DNA of 53,223 bases from Rhodothermaceae bacterium. GTDB taxonomy: Bacteria > Bacteroidota > Rhodothermia > Rhodothermales > JAHQVL01. The DNA is taken from NCBI GenBank assembly GCA_019634345.1, contig JAHQVL010000178.1, positions 1-53,223 of the forward strand, in the 5' to 3' direction. Position numbers and translations under genes: made by a program. The number at the start of each line of letters is the position of its first letter. Position 1 is the first letter of the stretch. The notes under the pieces are model-generated. The model was not told the DNA's origin. It made no database searches and saw only the letters and a list, made by a program, of their open reading frames with translations. Below, one piece after another: positions 1-7,785 of this stretch.

Positions 1-623
1 CCCTAAAAAACCTCCGCGTTGCAATACCAAAGGGCCTTCCGCTCGACCATCTCGATTCCCATGTATCAGCCTCTTTCGAGCGGGCATTAAAAATCATAGA
101 GCATGCAGGTGCATCATTGTCAGAAATCAGAGTGAATGCCATAGAAGACGCTAATCGTCCCGCTTCAGGGGGACGCCTTCTTGCTGCTGAAGCATATTCT
201 GTCCATCGTTCATTACTAGAACGAAGTACTCCTTTGTATGACCCTCGCGTTTCTACTCGAATCCTCCCAGCAGCGGATACCTCTGCGGCTGATTATATTG
301 ACCTGCTCCAATGGAGAAAAGACTTCCTGAGACGCATTGAGGCTGAATTATACTCCTTTGACGCTCTCTTAATGCCTACAACACCCATAATTGCTCCGTT
401 GATCACCGAGCTTGAAGAGAGTGATTCCGTTTATTTTGAAACCAATACACTGATGCTTCGAAACACATGCATTGTTAACCAAATGGATGGTTGTGCCCTT
501 TCGATACCCTGCCACAAAGAAGGAGAACCTCCCGTAGGTCTTATGCTAGCGGGGCTTTCGTTGCAAGACGAGAAAATCCTGCAAATTGGTTTGACAATAG
601 AGAAGCTGTTGAACCAACAATAA
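1..623 (+). CDS. Amidase signature family protein, C-terminal part (5' end outside window)
   Basis: The reading frame is open from the left edge (in frame from base 3) and ends at TAA 621-623, so the gene starts upstream. The visible residues match the C-terminal part of amidase signature enzymes, which hydrolyse carboxamides: an LRVAIPKGLP strand, then FDALLMPTTPIIAP, then a closing block with VNQMDGCALSIP and PPVGLMLAG. The Ser-cisSer-Lys triad of this family lies further N-terminal and cannot be seen, so activity and substrate are unknown. It could equally be a GatA-like or allophanate-hydrolase-like member. A start at base 117 (TTG) would cut the fold and is not believed. The stop codon sits at the edge of an inverted repeat that may end transcription. 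Confidence 0.8.
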   Translation, partial: LKNLRVAIPKGLPLDHLDSHVSASFERALKIIEHAGASLSEIRVNAIEDANRPASGGRLLAAEAYSVHRSLLERSTPLYDPRVSTRILPAADTSAADYIDLLQWRKDFLRRIEAELYSFDALLMPTTPIIAPLITELEESDSVYFETNTLMLRNTCIVNQMDGCALSIPCHKEGEPPVGLMLAGLSLQDEKILQIGLTIEKLLNQQ

Positions 624-697
624 AACCAGGCGACTCTTGCACTCTGAATTTGGACGCGGCGTATTCAAAATACAAGAGCCACCAATGCCTGGTTTTA
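621..697. repeat. Inverted repeat at the end of the amidase gene
   Basis: An 11-base arm TAAAACCAGGC (621-631) is perfectly complementary to GCCTGGTTTTA (687-697). An inner pair CTCTTG (634-639) / CAAGAG (673-678) extends the stem. The left arm includes the amidase stop codon. It may act as a rho-independent-like 3' structure, although the downstream T-run is only four bases, or it may be a dispersed palindromic element. Confidence 0.5.
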
Positions 698-962
698 AAA
701 GTGTACTGGCAATAGCAACTGCAAGGTGTTTAGCTTTGCAACCCAATTAAAAAAATAAACACCAGACCCACAGTAGCTGCAGCCAGTTGATCGATTTATA
801 TCAAGCTTCTTACCAATCTTTTAATACAGGCCTATTTCCTCATTTTTAAGCGTTTTCGCCTCTTTACCCCTTTTTTCTGTTCATCTTTGTGTACAACTGG
901 GTGGACCTTTTGCTATACAAATAGGTTGAGGATCAGCCTACTAATAAACTCCTTTCGTTCCG
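624..962. other. Intergenic region between amidase and MATE genes
   Basis: Apart from the inverted repeat at its start, this 339-base stretch is AT-rich with long T-runs (about 835-880). A short hairpin TAGGTTGA (922-929) / TCAGCCTA (933-940), with one G-U pair and a 3-base loop, lies 22 bases before the GTG start of the MATE gene and could affect its translation. I see no credible gene; the short reading frames on either strand have no family resemblance. Confidence 0.5.
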
Positions 963-2387
963 GTGTCCCAATCCAATCCATCCGATTCCTCTCCCCTCAC
1001 CCCATCAAGCTTCTGGGAGGACCTTCTCGGGACCTTTAAAGGAGTTCGGCATGACTTTACATCCGGTAGTATTGCTCGTGCTATAGCGTTGCTGGCAATA
1101 CCAATGGTGTTGGAAATGCTGGCCCAGTCCCTCTTTGGAATTGTCGATGTCTTTTTTGTGAGTCAATTGGGCCCAGCCGCTGTCGCTGCAGTAGGTATGG
1201 TCGACTCCTTACTCGTCATCATCTATACAATCGGAATGGGGCTCGCTATGGCGGCTACAGCTATGGTTGCCCGAAGAATAGGGGAAAAAGACCCTGAAGC
1301 AGCTAGTTTGACCTCGTACCAGGTCCTTCTTTTAGGACTCATGGTTTCCATTCCAGTAGCTATTGTTGGCGTATTCTACGCTCCTGACCTGATGCACTTA
1401 ATGGGTGCATCAGAAGAAGTGGTAGAAGTGGGTTCTACGTATGCTTCTATCATCTTTGGATTCAATTTTTTGATCCTATTCTTGTTCATCATCAATGCCA
1501 TCTTCAGGGGAGCCGGAGATGCGGTGATGGCAATGGGTGTACTCTGGCTGGCAAATCTTATTAATATTATTCTCGACCCCGCTTTAATTTTTGGTTGGGG
1601 GCCATTTCCCGAGTTAGGCATCAAAGGCGCTGCAATAGCTACATGTATTGGACGTGGTGTGGGTGTTCTGTTTCAGTTCTACCTACTTTTTAAGGGAAGC
1701 GGCCGTATCCGGCTCATGATGCAATCGCTAAAACTCAACGTTGACATCATGAGGAAAGTACTCGTTGTTTCCCTACCTGCAACAATTCAATACTTTATAG
1801 GGTCAGCGAGTTGGGTTTTCATATTTTGGATCATTGCTCGATTCGGAACGGACGCGGTAGCTGGCTACACCATTGCAATACGCATATTCATATTTGCGTT
1901 GTTGCCTTCCTGGGGTATGGGAAATGCCGCCGCCACCCTTGTCGGTCAAAATTTGGGTGCCAAAAAGCCTGAAAGAGCAGAACGTAGCGTATGGATAACG
2001 GCCTCGACAAACATGGTTTTCCTTGGTCTCGTAGCGCTTGGGATTTTCATTTTTGCCTATCCACTTGTCGAAGCATTCAGCAGTGAACAAACAGTCATTG
2101 AGTTTGGTGCAAATTGCCTTCGAATCGTAAGTATTACGTACATCTTCTTCGCCTATGGTATGGTTACCGTTCAGGCATTTAATGGAGCTGGGGATACACG
2201 CACACCTACCTGGATCAACCTGATCAGTTATTGGCTCATTCAGATCCCGCTCGCGTACCTCCTTTCGGGTCCGTTAGGTATGGGAGCAAACGGCGTGTTT
2301 ACATCCATCGCGATTGCACAAGGTATACTCGCTGTAATCAGCGTCTTGTGGTTCAGAAGAGGCACCTGGAAACTAAATGTAGTCTAG
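963..2387 (+). CDS. MATE family efflux transporter
   Basis: This 474-residue polytopic inner-membrane protein has the length and twelve-helix pattern of MATE (multidrug and toxic compound extrusion) transporters, which export cationic drugs or metabolites using a Na+ or H+ gradient. Typical pieces are IPMVLEMLAQSLFGIVDVFF near the N-terminus, FRGAGDAVMAMGVLWLANLI around residue 180, and the matching second-half motif FNGAGDTRTPTWINLI around residue 405; the pair reflects the internal duplication of the family. The start is a GTG at 963 and no strong ribosome binding site is visible. The gene converges on the sugar dehydrogenase gene with only two bases between the stop codons. Substrate cannot be told from sequence. 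Confidence 0.93.
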   Translation: MSQSNPSDSSPLTPSSFWEDLLGTFKGVRHDFTSGSIARAIALLAIPMVLEMLAQSLFGIVDVFFVSQLGPAAVAAVGMVDSLLVIIYTIGMGLAMAATAMVARRIGEKDPEAASLTSYQVLLLGLMVSIPVAIVGVFYAPDLMHLMGASEEVVEVGSTYASIIFGFNFLILFLFIINAIFRGAGDAVMAMGVLWLANLINIILDPALIFGWGPFPELGIKGAAIATCIGRGVGVLFQFYLLFKGSGRIRLMMQSLKLNVDIMRKVLVVSLPATIQYFIGSASWVFIFWIIARFGTDAVAGYTIAIRIFIFALLPSWGMGNAAATLVGQNLGAKKPERAERSVWITASTNMVFLGLVALGIFIFAYPLVEAFSSEQTVIEFGANCLRIVSITYIFFAYGMVTVQAFNGAGDTRTPTWINLISYWLIQIPLAYLLSGPLGMGANGVFTSIAIAQGILAVISVLWFRRGTWKLNVV

Positions 2388-2389
2388 GC

Positions 2390-4915
2390 CTACTTATTAA
2401 ACATAACCCAATCAAGCAAGAATAGGTTAGTCTCTGACGTAGCATCGTTCTTAGCCACCAAATACACGTCATGCATGCCCTGGGTGTCCTCAATAGCCAT
2501 GCTCACCTCACGCCCTTCGTCCACAAGATCCCCAACAGTTACCTGACCAATCAACGTCCCATCAGGCCCCCCGAGCCGAGCTTCAACAAGACCGCCTATT
2601 GATTCTTTGTCTACACGCTTGACAAAATAAGTAAGTGATGAAATACCAGTCAGGTCGACATCTTTCAAGCCGAGGTAAGACCCGCTGTATAATACAGAAC
2701 CATCTTCCTTCTCTACGACCTGATTGGAGGCCTCAAAGTACTCAGCCTGTACACGGGGATGCCGCAATACTAAAGTAGCCTCAACCCTATCGCTCGTGGC
2801 ACCTTGATCTGAAGCAGCAGCTCTAAGATAATAGGTCCCTCCTTCCCCATCTGTCTTCAGGTGCTTATCGAAAGCTAGCGAACCAGATGTATCCAGGTTT
2901 TCCATGCCCGCGTTGTCCATGTTTTTCACAGACATGATGTAGTCAACCATTGCTCCAAGCTCATCATTGGTAAGTTGCGGATGTGCAGCCATAGGTTGTT
3001 CACCCCATACTCCTCCTCCTCCATTTTTAATCTTGTCCATCAGATACGGTTTGGCGTCAGGATCATCGGCATATTTCTCTGCTATTTGTTTGTAGGTTGG
3101 GCCAATTGATTGGCGATCCATTTGATGGCATCCCGAACAATCGCTATTACCAATAACTTCTTCGCCTCTTGTGATCCGGCTTGCCGACTCATCTGCCATT
3201 TGGTGCCCTTGTGCAATCAAGGTTTTGTCATGCCCCATTGGAAGGTAATCCAACGTCACTTGAATCTGTTCAGGATTAATCTCCCCATCTACAACCTTAA
3301 CATCGTAGGAACGTGATTCATTTCCAAAGAAGAACGTCTGATTGCCTTCCAAAGCGATTTCTAGTTCAGCACGCGAAGTGCCTGGCATTGCCTCAGTCCC
3401 ATTTCGAGCGTCAGCAACCCCAGCACGACCTCCATTGTATTCAATGCGAGAAATCCGGGCATCTTGATTTTGGGAAAACCATCCTTTGCCGTATTCCATC
3501 ACGTACAATACGCCTTCCTTGTCAAATTGCATGTCGATCGGATTACTGAACTCAACACCCTCCATGAAAGGCTCAATGCGTTCTAGATCGCTATTCTCAT
3601 CCATGGTAACTGTCATTACCCAACCCCGCATCCAATCGTAAATAAAAAGTTTTCCGTCATATTCGGCAGGAAACGAGTGGGGGCCTGCTTCATACGCATC
3701 TTTATAGAACACAGGGCCTGCCATTGCATTACGTCCTCCAGAACCTAGCATGGGGAATTCTGGGGATTCAGCGTAAGGATACCAGATAAACGCTTTTTGT
3801 GCAGGCGGAAGCTCCTGCAAACCCGTATTGTTTGGAGAGTCATTGATGGGAGCCATGGGGTCGAATGGAGCGCCTGACGTTTGGGTAGCGAAGTCATAAT
3901 CGTTGTATGCCTTGTTATCACCCACAAAAAGAGGCCATCCAAAGTTACCCGCTTGCCTAGCCTGATTCACCTCATCATGGCCACGAGGCCCTCGGTCGGG
4001 ACTATTTTCGTTCGCATCCGGGCCCACTTCCCCCCAATACAAATAACCTGTTTTCTGATCGATAGATATGCGATAGGGATTCCTATTTCCCATCACGTAA
4101 ATTTCTGGGCGTGTCTTTGGCGTGCCAACGGGAAAGAGGTTACCTTCTGGGATGGTATAGGTACCATCAGGCTGAGGTGTGATTCTCAGAATTTTGCCTC
4201 GCAAGTCGTTGGTATTTGCGGATGTGGTCTGCCCATCCCATGGACTACGGCCCGGTTGTTCGTCTATGGGGCCGAATCCATCAGAAGCAAATGGGTTTAC
4301 ATCATCACCCGTGGACAAAAACAAATGTCCATCTGGCCCAAATTCAATCGACCCGCCCGTATGACAGCACTCGATGCGCTGGGTTTGAACCTCTAGCATT
4401 AGAATCTCGCTGTCCAGGTTTATCACGCCATCCTTAAACTCAAATCGCGAGAGGTGCTGCTTAGATTCTTCTTTTGTAGGTACGTAGTCCTCGTTCGAGG
4501 CATTGGGGTCTTTGCTTGCAGGTGAGTAATAGAGATAGATCCAGTTATTATCTTCATAGTTAGGATCCAAAGCTACCCCCATTAAGCCATCTTCAAACTT
4601 AGTATTTACATCAAATTGTGCAATTTTCGTAAGGTTGTCTTCCGCTGGGTCAAACAACATCAAAGCACCTCTGCGTTCAGCAAACAGCACTTTTCCGTCT
4701 TCTAAAACTTCAAACTCGGTGGGCTCATTCAGGTTATCAACCAGTACTTTTTTTGAGAACCGGTTATCATTTCCGGTTTGTTGTACGTTGACATTATTTC
4801 CTGCTGATGACAGGGGTTCATCAGATTCCTGCAGCATATCATTGGAGACCGCAGAAGAGCATGAATAACAGAGAATTGCAAATAGGACTACGATAAAAAG
4901 GGACCTTACACTCAC
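2390..4915 (-). CDS. PQQ-type sugar dehydrogenase with cytochrome c and C-terminal CBM-like domains
   Basis: This 841-residue protein is predicted to be exported: a hydrophobic N-terminus ends at Cys16/Cys19, suggesting a lipoprotein, though the lipobox is imperfect. Residues about 55-500 form a glucose/sorbosone dehydrogenase-like beta-propeller (motifs IECCHTGGSIEFGPDG, MGNRNPYRISID, GNFGWPLF). Residues about 500-590 look like an Ig/PKD-like insert. A c-type cytochrome follows, with heme motif CSGCH at 593-597 and the candidate Met ligand in QPMAAHPQL. The last 120 residues (from about 720, QAEYFEAS to LDWVMF) resemble a CBM6-like beta-sandwich. It probably oxidises a sugar or polyol outside the cytoplasmic membrane and passes electrons to its own heme. 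The domain order resembles large secreted proteins of Bacteroidota. Substrate is unknown. Confidence 0.88.
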   Translation of the reverse strand: MSVRSLFIVVLFAILCYSCSSAVSNDMLQESDEPLSSAGNNVNVQQTGNDNRFSKKVLVDNLNEPTEFEVLEDGKVLFAERRGALMLFDPAEDNLTKIAQFDVNTKFEDGLMGVALDPNYEDNNWIYLYYSPASKDPNASNEDYVPTKEESKQHLSRFEFKDGVINLDSEILMLEVQTQRIECCHTGGSIEFGPDGHLFLSTGDDVNPFASDGFGPIDEQPGRSPWDGQTTSANTNDLRGKILRITPQPDGTYTIPEGNLFPVGTPKTRPEIYVMGNRNPYRISIDQKTGYLYWGEVGPDANENSPDRGPRGHDEVNQARQAGNFGWPLFVGDNKAYNDYDFATQTSGAPFDPMAPINDSPNNTGLQELPPAQKAFIWYPYAESPEFPMLGSGGRNAMAGPVFYKDAYEAGPHSFPAEYDGKLFIYDWMRGWVMTVTMDENSDLERIEPFMEGVEFSNPIDMQFDKEGVLYVMEYGKGWFSQNQDARISRIEYNGGRAGVADARNGTEAMPGTSRAELEIALEGNQTFFFGNESRSYDVKVVDGEINPEQIQVTLDYLPMGHDKTLIAQGHQMADESASRITRGEEVIGNSDCSGCHQMDRQSIGPTYKQIAEKYADDPDAKPYLMDKIKNGGGGVWGEQPMAAHPQLTNDELGAMVDYIMSVKNMDNAGMENLDTSGSLAFDKHLKTDGEGGTYYLRAAASDQGATSDRVEATLVLRHPRVQAEYFEASNQVVEKEDGSVLYSGSYLGLKDVDLTGISSLTYFVKRVDKESIGGLVEARLGGPDGTLIGQVTVGDLVDEGREVSMAIEDTQGMHDVYLVAKNDATSETNLFLLDWVMFNK

Positions 4916-4957
4916 GGTAACAAGGGTTGATTAATGAGGGTTGCGTAAACGCCGCCC

Positions 4958-4999
4958 TATAAGAAAAGAAATGCCGAACCATTAAGAAATAGTTCGGCA
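4958..4999 (-). terminator. Intrinsic terminator of the small Tat-signal gene
   Basis: An 8-bp perfect stem TGCCGAAC (4972-4979) / GTTCGGCA (4992-4999) has a 12-base loop. Read on the minus strand it is followed by TTTCTTTTCTTAT (complement of 4959-4971), a good U-rich tract. It lies about 140 bases downstream of the stop of the minus-strand gene at 5137-5376. Confidence 0.65.
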
Positions 5000-5136
5000 A
5001 AAAATACCCTTGCAAGTTGTGTAATCACACACTTTTATATTGTGTACAACCGTATTACTCCGTTCCAACAGAATAATTTCCAGAGGAAAGAATAAGTTAG
5101 TTGAAAGGAAGAACCAGTGCGCGATTAAAACGCAAT

Positions 5137-5376
5137 CTAGTACGTACAACCGCTATCGATTATCTTTCCAAGTAAATCGTTAGCCGCTTTGTAATCGCCA
5201 TTGTTGATGTGCTTGGTCAGCTTGCTCTGTAAGTTTGTGCAATTCACTGTACTCATAGCAGAAGCTGTATTCATGAGAGGTGTGATTGCAATTGCAGGAA
5301 CTACCCATCCTGCTTTAAGCAATGCTCGACGACTAACAGATTTTTTTTCGTTCGTGTTAACGTTTTCGGCGTTCAT
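5137..5376 (-). CDS. Small secreted protein with Tat-like signal peptide
   Basis: The 79-residue product has a twin-arginine style leader: SRRALLKAGW (from residue 14), a hydrophobic stretch VVPAIAITPL and a likely cleavage site at ASA. That leaves a mature peptide of only about 39 residues with two Cys (VNCTNL and DSGCTY near the very C-terminus). Two Cys could form a disulfide or hold a cofactor, which would fit Tat export of a folded domain. I recognise no family. The gene stands alone, has its own downstream terminator (about 4958-4999), and is preceded by a palindrome at 5454-5474, which supports its being real. It could belong to a family of tiny Tat substrates in Bacteroidota-like marine bacteria, but that is inference. 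Confidence 0.65.
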   Translation of the reverse strand: MNAENVNTNEKKSVSRRALLKAGWVVPAIAITPLMNTASAMSTVNCTNLQSKLTKHINNGDYKAANDLLGKIIDSGCTY

Positions 5377-5683
5377 TTTTCTTTGAGTTTACTACAAAAG
5401 AGCTTACCCTGTTTGATTTTCAAACAACTTATAAGGTATCTGCCCTTTTTCTAAATAACACTCGACGTGTTATTGGTATTCTTAAATGCTTGCTTAATCA
5501 GAACCCCCGTGTTAAGGAGCTCAACGTGAAGTTAAAGGGATTGCCTTAGGCATACCAACAACTGCACGTATACTGATTCAGATTAAATTATACCAAATAC
5601 TGATGCCCTCAGCTATCTAACTTTGGCTCATTTCGGTATAGTTTGTCTACCCTAAATGCAAAGGATATTGGGCTCATTACGGA
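5377..5683. other. Intergenic region upstream of the small Tat-signal gene
   Basis: This 307-base AT-rich stretch contains no credible gene. The only clear structure is a perfect palindrome AATAACAC-TCGAC-GTGTTATT at 5454-5474. A loose direct repeat (GGCTCATTTCGG near 5627 and GGGCTCATTACGG near 5670) lies near the end of the next gene. Confidence 0.5.
5454..5474. promoter_or_regulatory. Candidate operator palindrome upstream of the Tat-signal gene
   Basis: Eight-base perfect arms around a 5-base spacer lie 78 bases upstream of the start of the minus-strand gene at 5376. No U-tract follows on either strand, so a protein-binding site is more likely than a terminator. The binding factor is unknown. 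Confidence 0.35.
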
Positions 5684-5965
5684 CTAGGATGCGAATGGCT
5701 TTCTGAAAAGCCCACCCTGAAGAGTCCTGCCTTCCCATTCATTTACAGGAGGCCGCTCTGCATTGGTCCGGGTGCTTGTCTTATTTCGATCCCGGTTCAG
5801 GTCGAGCGCAAAACGATTTAACCAGTTGGTTATAAGCCTTGCCTCTCCGCCGGTAAAACGAAATGATTCACCAGAAAGGGTAAGAACAATTGAATCTTGC
5901 TCTAAGGTAGCAGTTTGAACGAGATCAATGTTGATAAAACGATCCTTAATTTTCAGCAATTTCAT
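5684..5965 (-). CDS. Small hypothetical protein
   Basis: The conserved-looking part starts at Met (5965): MKLLKIKDRFINIDLVQTA, then a beta-rich segment EQDSIVLTLSG and an amphipathic helix ARLITNWLNRF. This pattern (short strands then a helix) resembles small cytoplasmic proteins that test whether a residue is in the right place for DNA or cofactor binding, but I cannot assign a family. The frame is open up to 6094; a start there would add 43 residues rich in aromatic and polar residues with no obvious fold, so the internal start is preferred. Neither start has a clear ribosome binding site. The product is about 93 residues and basic near the C-terminus. Possibly a single-gene unit. Confidence 0.45.
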   Translation of the reverse strand: MKLLKIKDRFINIDLVQTATLEQDSIVLTLSGESFRFTGGEARLITNWLNRFALDLNRDRNKTSTRTNAERPPVNEWEGRTLQGGLFRKPFAS

Positions 5966-6183
5966 GTCGGAGGCGTGTTTTGGTGGTAAAAATGCTGGCT
6001 GTGTGGTAGGATTTGACCCAATGTAATGCCCATATTGAGGTAAGCACTCATATTTTGTCCCTTCTTGCCCATATACTCTTCTCCAATTTTCCATTAACCA
6101 CAGGATGCAGTTTTTATAGATCTTTGGCTATTTACTAGTACCTTTATTAGCATGGGAATTAACTAATCAAACTGAGAATATTC

Positions 6184-7083
6184 ATGGCAGAACGCATAGG
6201 ATTCATTGGACTTGGTATAATGGGCCGGGGCATGGTAAGCAATCTTTTAAAAGCAGGCTTCTCTGTATGTGTGTGGAACCGAACGGCCTCCCGAATAACT
6301 CCTTTCTTAGAGCGAGGAGCTACCGGAGCAGCATCTCCTGCAGAAGTAGCAGCACAAAGCGATATCATCATTACGTGTGTAAGCGATACACCCGATGTCG
6401 AAGCAGTTATATCTGGAGAGGAAGGGATCTTGAACACGCTCATTCCAGGCTCACTGGTCATAGACATGAGTACAATTTCTCCGCAGACCACAAAAGAGTT
6501 AGGAGATTTAATTGAATCCAAGGGCTCTTATATGCTCGATGCACCCATAAGCGGGGGCAGTGAAGGAGCAGCAAATGGTACATTAAGTATCATGATTGGT
6601 GGTTCCGAAGAGCACGTACAGCGTGCAATGCCCTATTTCGAAGCGATGGGTAAAACGATAACGCATGTGGGTCCGCGGGGTGCAGGGCAAGCTGTAAAGC
6701 TGGTCAATCAAATTCTCGTGGTAGTTACAATGCTTGGCGTTAGTGAAGCGTTGCTTTTTGCAGAAGCGAGCGGCGTTGATCTTGAGAGGGCGCTAGCAGC
6801 TGTAACGCAGGGCGCTGCCGGTAGCTGGATGCTCAGTAACAGAGGCCCGCAGGTAATCGACCGCGACTGGAGACCTGGATTCACCATCGATCTTCAACAA
6901 AAAGATGTGCGCCTCGTTCTCGAAGCCGCGGACCAAGTCGGAGCACCTGTAATGGGAACTGGACTTGTATTTCAGTTATACCGCACTTTGCAGGACCGCG
7001 GCCTGGGAAGTGAAGGCAATCATGCCCTCGTTAAAGCGTTAGAACATCTTTCTAATAAGCAAATTGGGCGTAAAGATAATTAA
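6184..7083 (+). CDS. NAD(P)-dependent beta-hydroxyacid dehydrogenase (3-hydroxyisobutyrate dehydrogenase-like)
   Basis: The 299-residue protein has the layout of the 3-hydroxyisobutyrate dehydrogenase / tartronate semialdehyde reductase family. The dinucleotide site GFIGLGIMGRGM is at residues 6-17. DAPISGGSEGA around residue 120 is the substrate-binding loop, and GAGQAVKLVNQ carries the catalytic Lys172. The all-alpha C-terminal domain includes RDWRPGFTIDLQQKD. It should reduce or oxidise a short beta-hydroxyacid or related semialdehyde with NAD(P) in the cytoplasm. The exact substrate cannot be told; GLYR/succinic semialdehyde reductase-like activity is another option. It may be co-transcribed with the lipoprotein 35 bases downstream. 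Confidence 0.92.
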   Translation: MAERIGFIGLGIMGRGMVSNLLKAGFSVCVWNRTASRITPFLERGATGAASPAEVAAQSDIIITCVSDTPDVEAVISGEEGILNTLIPGSLVIDMSTISPQTTKELGDLIESKGSYMLDAPISGGSEGAANGTLSIMIGGSEEHVQRAMPYFEAMGKTITHVGPRGAGQAVKLVNQILVVVTMLGVSEALLFAEASGVDLERALAAVTQGAAGSWMLSNRGPQVIDRDWRPGFTIDLQQKDVRLVLEAADQVGAPVMGTGLVFQLYRTLQDRGLGSEGNHALVKALEHLSNKQIGRKDN

Positions 7084-7118
7084 TAGGGAGGAACGCTTCT
7101 CTTTACTGTAATCGTACT

Positions 7119-7610
7119 ATGAGAGCAACACTCATATTATTGGTTTTATTATTCGCTGTGGGGTGCTCTACATCAAAAAAGATTAAGCCCCCCACAGAAG
7201 AGCTATCCGTCAATCCAATTCTAGGCAGTTGGACCGAGGAGGAATCAGGAGATACAATCCAATTTCTCTCAAATGGTACGTTCTTGATTGAATCAGGTAA
7301 TGTATTAGCCGCAATTAATAGATTTCAGAATACCGAACGAAACAGATATACATCCCGATTGCTCACTATGGGCAGGTATGAATATCTGCCAGACGATGAA
7401 CTTGCCTTGCATGTCACTGCAGACTGGACAGGCAAAGGCACTGGAGCCCGACGACCAGCTGATAGGAGAGTCGAAAGTATTATTACATTTACAATTGAAT
7501 CTGTCGGCGACTCCTCGTTAGTCCTGCGCCACAAAAGCATGACGCAAGGCTCAGAGGAGGATCTTAGTCATACCGATGAGCTTAATTTTACGCTCTTATT
7601 TATTGATTAA
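7119..7610 (+). CDS. Hypothetical lipoprotein, lipocalin-like
   Basis: A 163-residue product with a lipoprotein signal: hydrophobic residues 4-14 and lipobox AVGC, placing the lipidated Cys at about residue 16. The mature part begins with a short polar linker and then GSWTEEESGDTIQFLSNGTF, the kind of opening seen in lipocalin-like small lipoproteins of Bacteroidota, followed by GRYEYLPDDELALHV. It is probably attached to the outer or inner membrane facing the periplasm. No catalytic residues are evident and no exact family is recognised. A short GC-poor hairpin (GCACAA 7612-7617 / TTGTGC 7627-7632) follows the stop but has no U-tract. Confidence 0.75.
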   Translation: MRATLILLVLLFAVGCSTSKKIKPPTEELSVNPILGSWTEEESGDTIQFLSNGTFLIESGNVLAAINRFQNTERNRYTSRLLTMGRYEYLPDDELALHVTADWTGKGTGARRPADRRVESIITFTIESVGDSSLVLRHKSMTQGSEEDLSHTDELNFTLLFID

Positions 7611-7785
7611 GGCACAATATTTGTCGTTGTGCGTAATTATTTAGACCTATCAAAATTTTTCTAAAATTTGTATATTAAGGGCTAACGTCTCTAAGACTAG
7701 CCCCTCATCGAGTTTCTACTCTCTACTCGAATTGCTAATCACAGATTAGTCACGCTATTCATCTATATATCAATTCAGGTACTTT

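Noticed and set aside
546..746. Minus-strand 66-residue frame over the end of the amidase gene
   Set aside because: It overlaps the amidase coding end and the inverted repeat and shows no protein-like pattern.
3881..4396. A 171-residue plus-strand reading frame
   Set aside because: It lies wholly inside the sugar dehydrogenase gene on the other strand, and its protein has no recognisable features.
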